A stretch of DNA of 64,000 nt from Vibrio kanaloae (GTDB taxonomy: Bacteria > Pseudomonadota > Gammaproteobacteria > Enterobacterales > Vibrionaceae), in the NCBI RefSeq assembly GCF_024347535.1, contig NZ_AP025497.1, forward strand, positions 62,001 through 126,000. The letters run 5' to 3'. Numbering within the stretch: the first letter of the stretch is position 1; every line of letters begins with the position of its first letter. The notes below the pieces were generated by a model, which was not told the origin of the DNA, made no database searches, and was given only the letters and a program-made list of their open reading frames with translations. The position numbers and the translations under genes are program-made. Below, one piece after another: positions 61,453-64,000 of the stretch.

Positions 61453-61823
61453 TGTCGAATGAAAATAATACTGTAAACCGTGGCTCTGAAAGAAAAACAC
61501 TCGTACTAGCTGTTGTTGCCGGTGTGTGTGGTGATGCGCTGTTATCTTGGGTCACAATGAGCGAAGTGGGCTTCTCTATTTTCCCGCTTATTGCTTTAGT
61601 GTTGACTGTACAAGCACTTTACCAGGAGTATCTAACTAACCCAGTCTCTGAAGATATTCCATTGGTAGGTTTAGCTTGCTTCTTTGTTGGTGCATTTGGC
61701 CACTCGGCTTTTGTCAAAGCACAACATCCTGATGCGGGCTCAAACTTCTTTGCGATTATTGTTGCGATGTTGCTATTAGCTTGGGTAGGAAAAAAGCTCG
61801 GTTTTATCGGCAAAGCAATTTAA
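61452..61823 (+). CDS. yijD: DUF1422 membrane protein YijD
   Basis: 123 residues with four membrane segments and the DUF1422 signature (VAGVCGDALLSWVTMSEVGFSIFP split here). Function unknown; always next to fabR in enteric and Vibrio genomes, and translationally coupled here. Confidence 0.9.
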   Translation: MSNENNTVNRGSERKTLVLAVVAGVCGDALLSWVTMSEVGFSIFPLIALVLTVQALYQEYLTNPVSEDIPLVGLACFFVGAFGHSAFVKAQHPDAGSNFFAIIVAMLLLAWVGKKLGFIGKAI

Positions 61824-61864
61824 GCTGAATACCCTCAGCACTTCGCTTGGTAAATAGTGAAAGA

Positions 61865-61895
61865 AAGGCTTGGCTTTATCGTCAGGCCTTTTTTG
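61865..61895 (+). terminator. Terminator of fabR-yijD
   Basis: AAGGCTTG / CAGGCCTT stem with a ten-base loop and TTTTTT. Confidence 0.8.
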
Positions 61896-62247
61896 TAGCT
61901 GGTGGTTAAGTCTTGCGGCACCGAGTTTGGTTTGTATTTAAGCCCCTCATTCCCGCTTCGACCAACTCTCGGGGGCTTTCGATACGCCTGCGATACGTGA
62001 TACATCTGAAATTGTTGCCATTGGTACTTCCTAAATACTTATAACCAAGTGTGACATAAAGAGTCTTAACAGTAACGGTTAACCGTTTTGAAAAGAACAA
62101 TGTAGAACTAGAAGCCCACTTGAAAGGAAAGGCTTTATTTACAATTAGATATCACGATTTAGCCCAGTAGTTTACTTATCCATTGTGATTTTTTTATACG
62201 TAATGTTACCTATACTAGGGGAGTGTGCGTGTTACAGGAGAAGCTGC
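61896..62247. other. Gap before the VOC gene
   Basis: About 350 bases. A minus-strand open frame of 64 codons (61906-62100) has no Shine-Dalgarno sequence that convinces me and is left out. Nothing else recognised. Confidence 0.5.
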
Positions 62248-62649
62248 ATGATAGAGATAAAGGCCATTGACCATATTGTATTACGGACTTCAAACCGTGA
62301 GGCGATGCTCTATTTTTACCAGCAGGTGCTGGGTTGTCTTATTGAAAGGGAATTGCCAGACTTAGGGTTGACGCAATTAAGGGCGGGGGAGTCAATCATT
62401 GACTTAGTCGTCGTCGATAGTGAGCTAGGAAAACTTGGCGGCAAGGCGCCGCAACAAGACGGGAGAAACCTCGACCATTTTTGTCTGCAAATAAAGGCTT
62501 TTGATGAGCTAGAGTTGACCAATTATCTGCACAAACACGATATTAAAGTTAGCGAGTTTGCAGAGCGCTATGGTGCTCAAGGTTTTGGTTATTCTGCCTA
62601 TATAGAAGATCCAGAAGGCAATGTGGTGGAGCTCAAACCACGGACTTGA
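62248..62649 (+). CDS. VOC-family (glyoxalase/bleomycin-resistance type) protein
   Basis: 133 residues from the ATG at 62248, preceded by AGGAG. Contains the VOC fold with metal-ligand candidates in IDHIVLRTSN, LDHFCLQIK and IEDPEGNVVELKP. Members include lyases, dioxygenases and resistance proteins; the substrate is unknown. Convergent with trmA. Confidence 0.87.
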   Translation: MIEIKAIDHIVLRTSNREAMLYFYQQVLGCLIERELPDLGLTQLRAGESIIDLVVVDSELGKLGGKAPQQDGRNLDHFCLQIKAFDELELTNYLHKHDIKVSEFAERYGAQGFGYSAYIEDPEGNVVELKPRT

Positions 62650-62670
62650 AATTGGCAGTATAGCGATATC

Positions 62671-62697
62671 AAAAAAAAGCGCTCATCACGAGCGCTT
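62671..62697 (-). terminator. Terminator of trmA
   Basis: AAGCGCTC / GAGCGCTT stem with the A-run on the plus strand, so the T-run is in the trmA transcript. Confidence 0.85.
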
Positions 62698-62715
62698 AGA
62701 GGTTTGAATCATGAT

Positions 62716-63825
62716 TTACGCTTTGCGTTCCAACATCACGCCCGCTTCCATATGGTGGGTGTAAGGGAACTGGTCAAACAGAGCAAAACGAGTGATGTCG
62801 TGTGTTTCGCTTAAAATGTCTAAGTTATCTTTCAGTGTCTCGGGATTACAAGAGATGTACATGATTCGTTCATACCCTTGAACCATCTTACAAGTATCAA
62901 CATCCATACCTGAACGCGGTGGATCAACAAAGATAGTGTTGCAGTTGTAGCTCTTCAGATCGATGTTCGCTTGTTGTAGGCGGCGGAATTCACGCTTACC
63001 TTCCATTGCTACGGTAAAATCTTCCGCAGACATACGAATGATCTGAACATTATCAATCTTGTTCGCCGCAATGTTGTATTGAGCAGATTCCACAGATGGC
63101 TTCGCTAGCTCTGTTGCAAGTACACGCTCAAAGTTTTGTGCCAGAGCTAATGAGAAGTTACCGTTACCACAGTAAAGCTCAAGCAAGTCGCCTTTGCTGT
63201 CTTGAGTACAGTCGACAGCCCATTCCAACATTTTCTCTGCTACTTTGCCGTTTGGTTGAGTAAAGCTGTTCTCTACTTGCTGGTATATATAGCTATCACC
63301 ATTCACATCTAGCTTTTCAATGACGTAGTCGCGATCCAGTACGATTTTCATCTTACGCGCACGGCCAATCAGGTTTAGGTTAAAGCCTTCATCATTTAAT
63401 TGCTGCTTAAGCGCTTTAGCATCTTGAATCCACTGTTCACCTAATTGACGGTGGTAAAGCAGTGACACCAAAATCTCACCGCTTAACGTAGAAAGGAAGT
63501 CTACTTGGAATAGCTTGTGGCGTAGAGAGTGGTTGCTCTTCATTGCATCCGTTAATAGAGGCATTAGATCGTTGATAAGACGACTAGCCGCAGGAAACTG
63601 GTCTACGCGGTATTTTTCTTTGGTTTCTTGATTGAACATGACGTAATACATATCGTCACCTTCATGCCACACGCGGAATTCAGCACGCATGCGGTAGTGT
63701 TGTTCTGGAGATTCATACACTTCCAGCTCAGGCACATCATATTGTGAGAACATTTCAGTAAGACGTTCAGTCTTTTCTGCGAGCTGTTCTTGGTAGCGTT
63801 GCGGGTTTACATCTAAATTCGCCAT
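62716..63825 (-). CDS. trmA: tRNA (uracil-5-)-methyltransferase
   Basis: 369 residues; makes the T54 ribothymidine of tRNA. SAM motif [16 protein letters not shown], catalytic Cys in [14 protein letters not shown], and VDPPRSGMD. The gene follows fabR-yijD in E. coli also. Upstream 63826-64000 holds only its promoter side; nothing else is supported there. Confidence 0.96.
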   Translation of the reverse strand: MANLDVNPQRYQEQLAEKTERLTEMFSQYDVPELEVYESPEQHYRMRAEFRVWHEGDDMYYVMFNQETKEKYRVDQFPAASRLINDLMPLLTDAMKSNHSLRHKLFQVDFLSTLSGEILVSLLYHRQLGEQWIQDAKALKQQLNDEGFNLNLIGRARKMKIVLDRDYVIEKLDVNGDSYIYQQVENSFTQPNGKVAEKMLEWAVDCTQDSKGDLLELYCGNGNFSLALAQNFERVLATELAKPSVESAQYNIAANKIDNVQIIRMSAEDFTVAMEGKREFRRLQQANIDLKSYNCNTIFVDPPRSGMDVDTCKMVQGYERIMYISCNPETLKDNLDILSETHDITRFALFDQFPYTHHMEAGVMLERKA

Positions 63826-64000
63826 TGTTATGCCTTTTGCTGTCGTGCTTTTAAATCAAGAGCGCAGATTTTATTCAATCACAGGCGCTTGTCCAGTGTT
63901 GAGAGCTATTCAATATAAAATCGACCTTGAAAACTATAGCTTATAACTATCTTAGACTAGACAAATGATTCATAGGTTAATACTATCTCCGGCAAGCTGG

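Noticed and set aside
61906-62100. 64-codon minus-strand frame
   Set aside because: No convincing ribosome site, no recognised domain, and its composition is that of a non-coding gap.
63940-64000. Cobalamin riboswitch or start of btuB at the window end
   Set aside because: btuB follows trmA in E. coli, but only 175 bases are visible and no riboswitch core is present.

Overview
The window looks like chromosome 1 of a Vibrio, probably of the Splendidus clade. The gammaproteobacterial gene blocks, the rRNA sequence, the tRNA-free 16S-23S spacer and the Vibrio-type ERIC-like repeats all point that way; the species-level guess is inference. A near-perfect chromosomal parS site (28797-28812) and the run of hem, cya, dap, xer, ubi and lexA genes suggest an origin-proximal segment. 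Most of the window is core genome with good synteny to Escherichia coli.

Layout. 1-6574: rhlB (cut by the window edge), trxA, rho, an exported protein of unknown role, then ubiD, a small ferredoxin and fre. 6575-12582: a complete rRNA operon with P1 and P2 promoters, boxA elements and RNase III stems, followed by tRNA-Asp and tRNA-Trp. 12657-13741: a decayed IS630-type element. 14013-18154: hemCDXY on the minus strand, divergent from cyaA (TTG start, CRP-like site). 21050-28773: cyaY, lptM, lysA, dapF, a DUF484 gene, xerC, yigB and a FIST-GGDEF-EAL protein. 28797-35609: parS, tapT-like gene, a lipoprotein, an EVE protein, yigL, pldB, an RhtB-family exporter and an EAL-HDOD protein.

35677-39430: the main accessory region, an arsenate-resistance locus of arsR, ArsJ-associated GAPDH, a CDKN3-like HCX5R phosphatase and arsJ. 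An ERIC-like repeat lies in each of its three intergenic gaps. GAPDH and ArsJ are known to act together: GAPDH makes 1-arseno-3-phosphoglycerate and ArsJ exports it. The role of the phosphatase is open.

39472-50634: an acyltransferase, yhhM, a DUF4145-like gene, a 26-residue membrane miniprotein, a 790-base T/G-rich gap, yhhN, yhgN, yhhL, rsmD, ftsYEX, rpoH, a dense DnaA-box cluster, glpE and glpG. 50657-58893: a secreted FliL-like protein, ubiC-ubiA, plsB, dgkA, lexA with two SOS boxes, a methyltransferase behind two Fur-like boxes, and a DinF-type MATE exporter. 59008-64000: sthA, fabR, yijD, a VOC protein and trmA.

No CRISPR array, prophage or integron was seen. The most promising leads are the phosphatase in the arsenate operon, the DnaA-box cluster behind rpoH, the parS site, the Fur-boxed methyltransferase, and the strand-skewed gap with its adjacent miniprotein.
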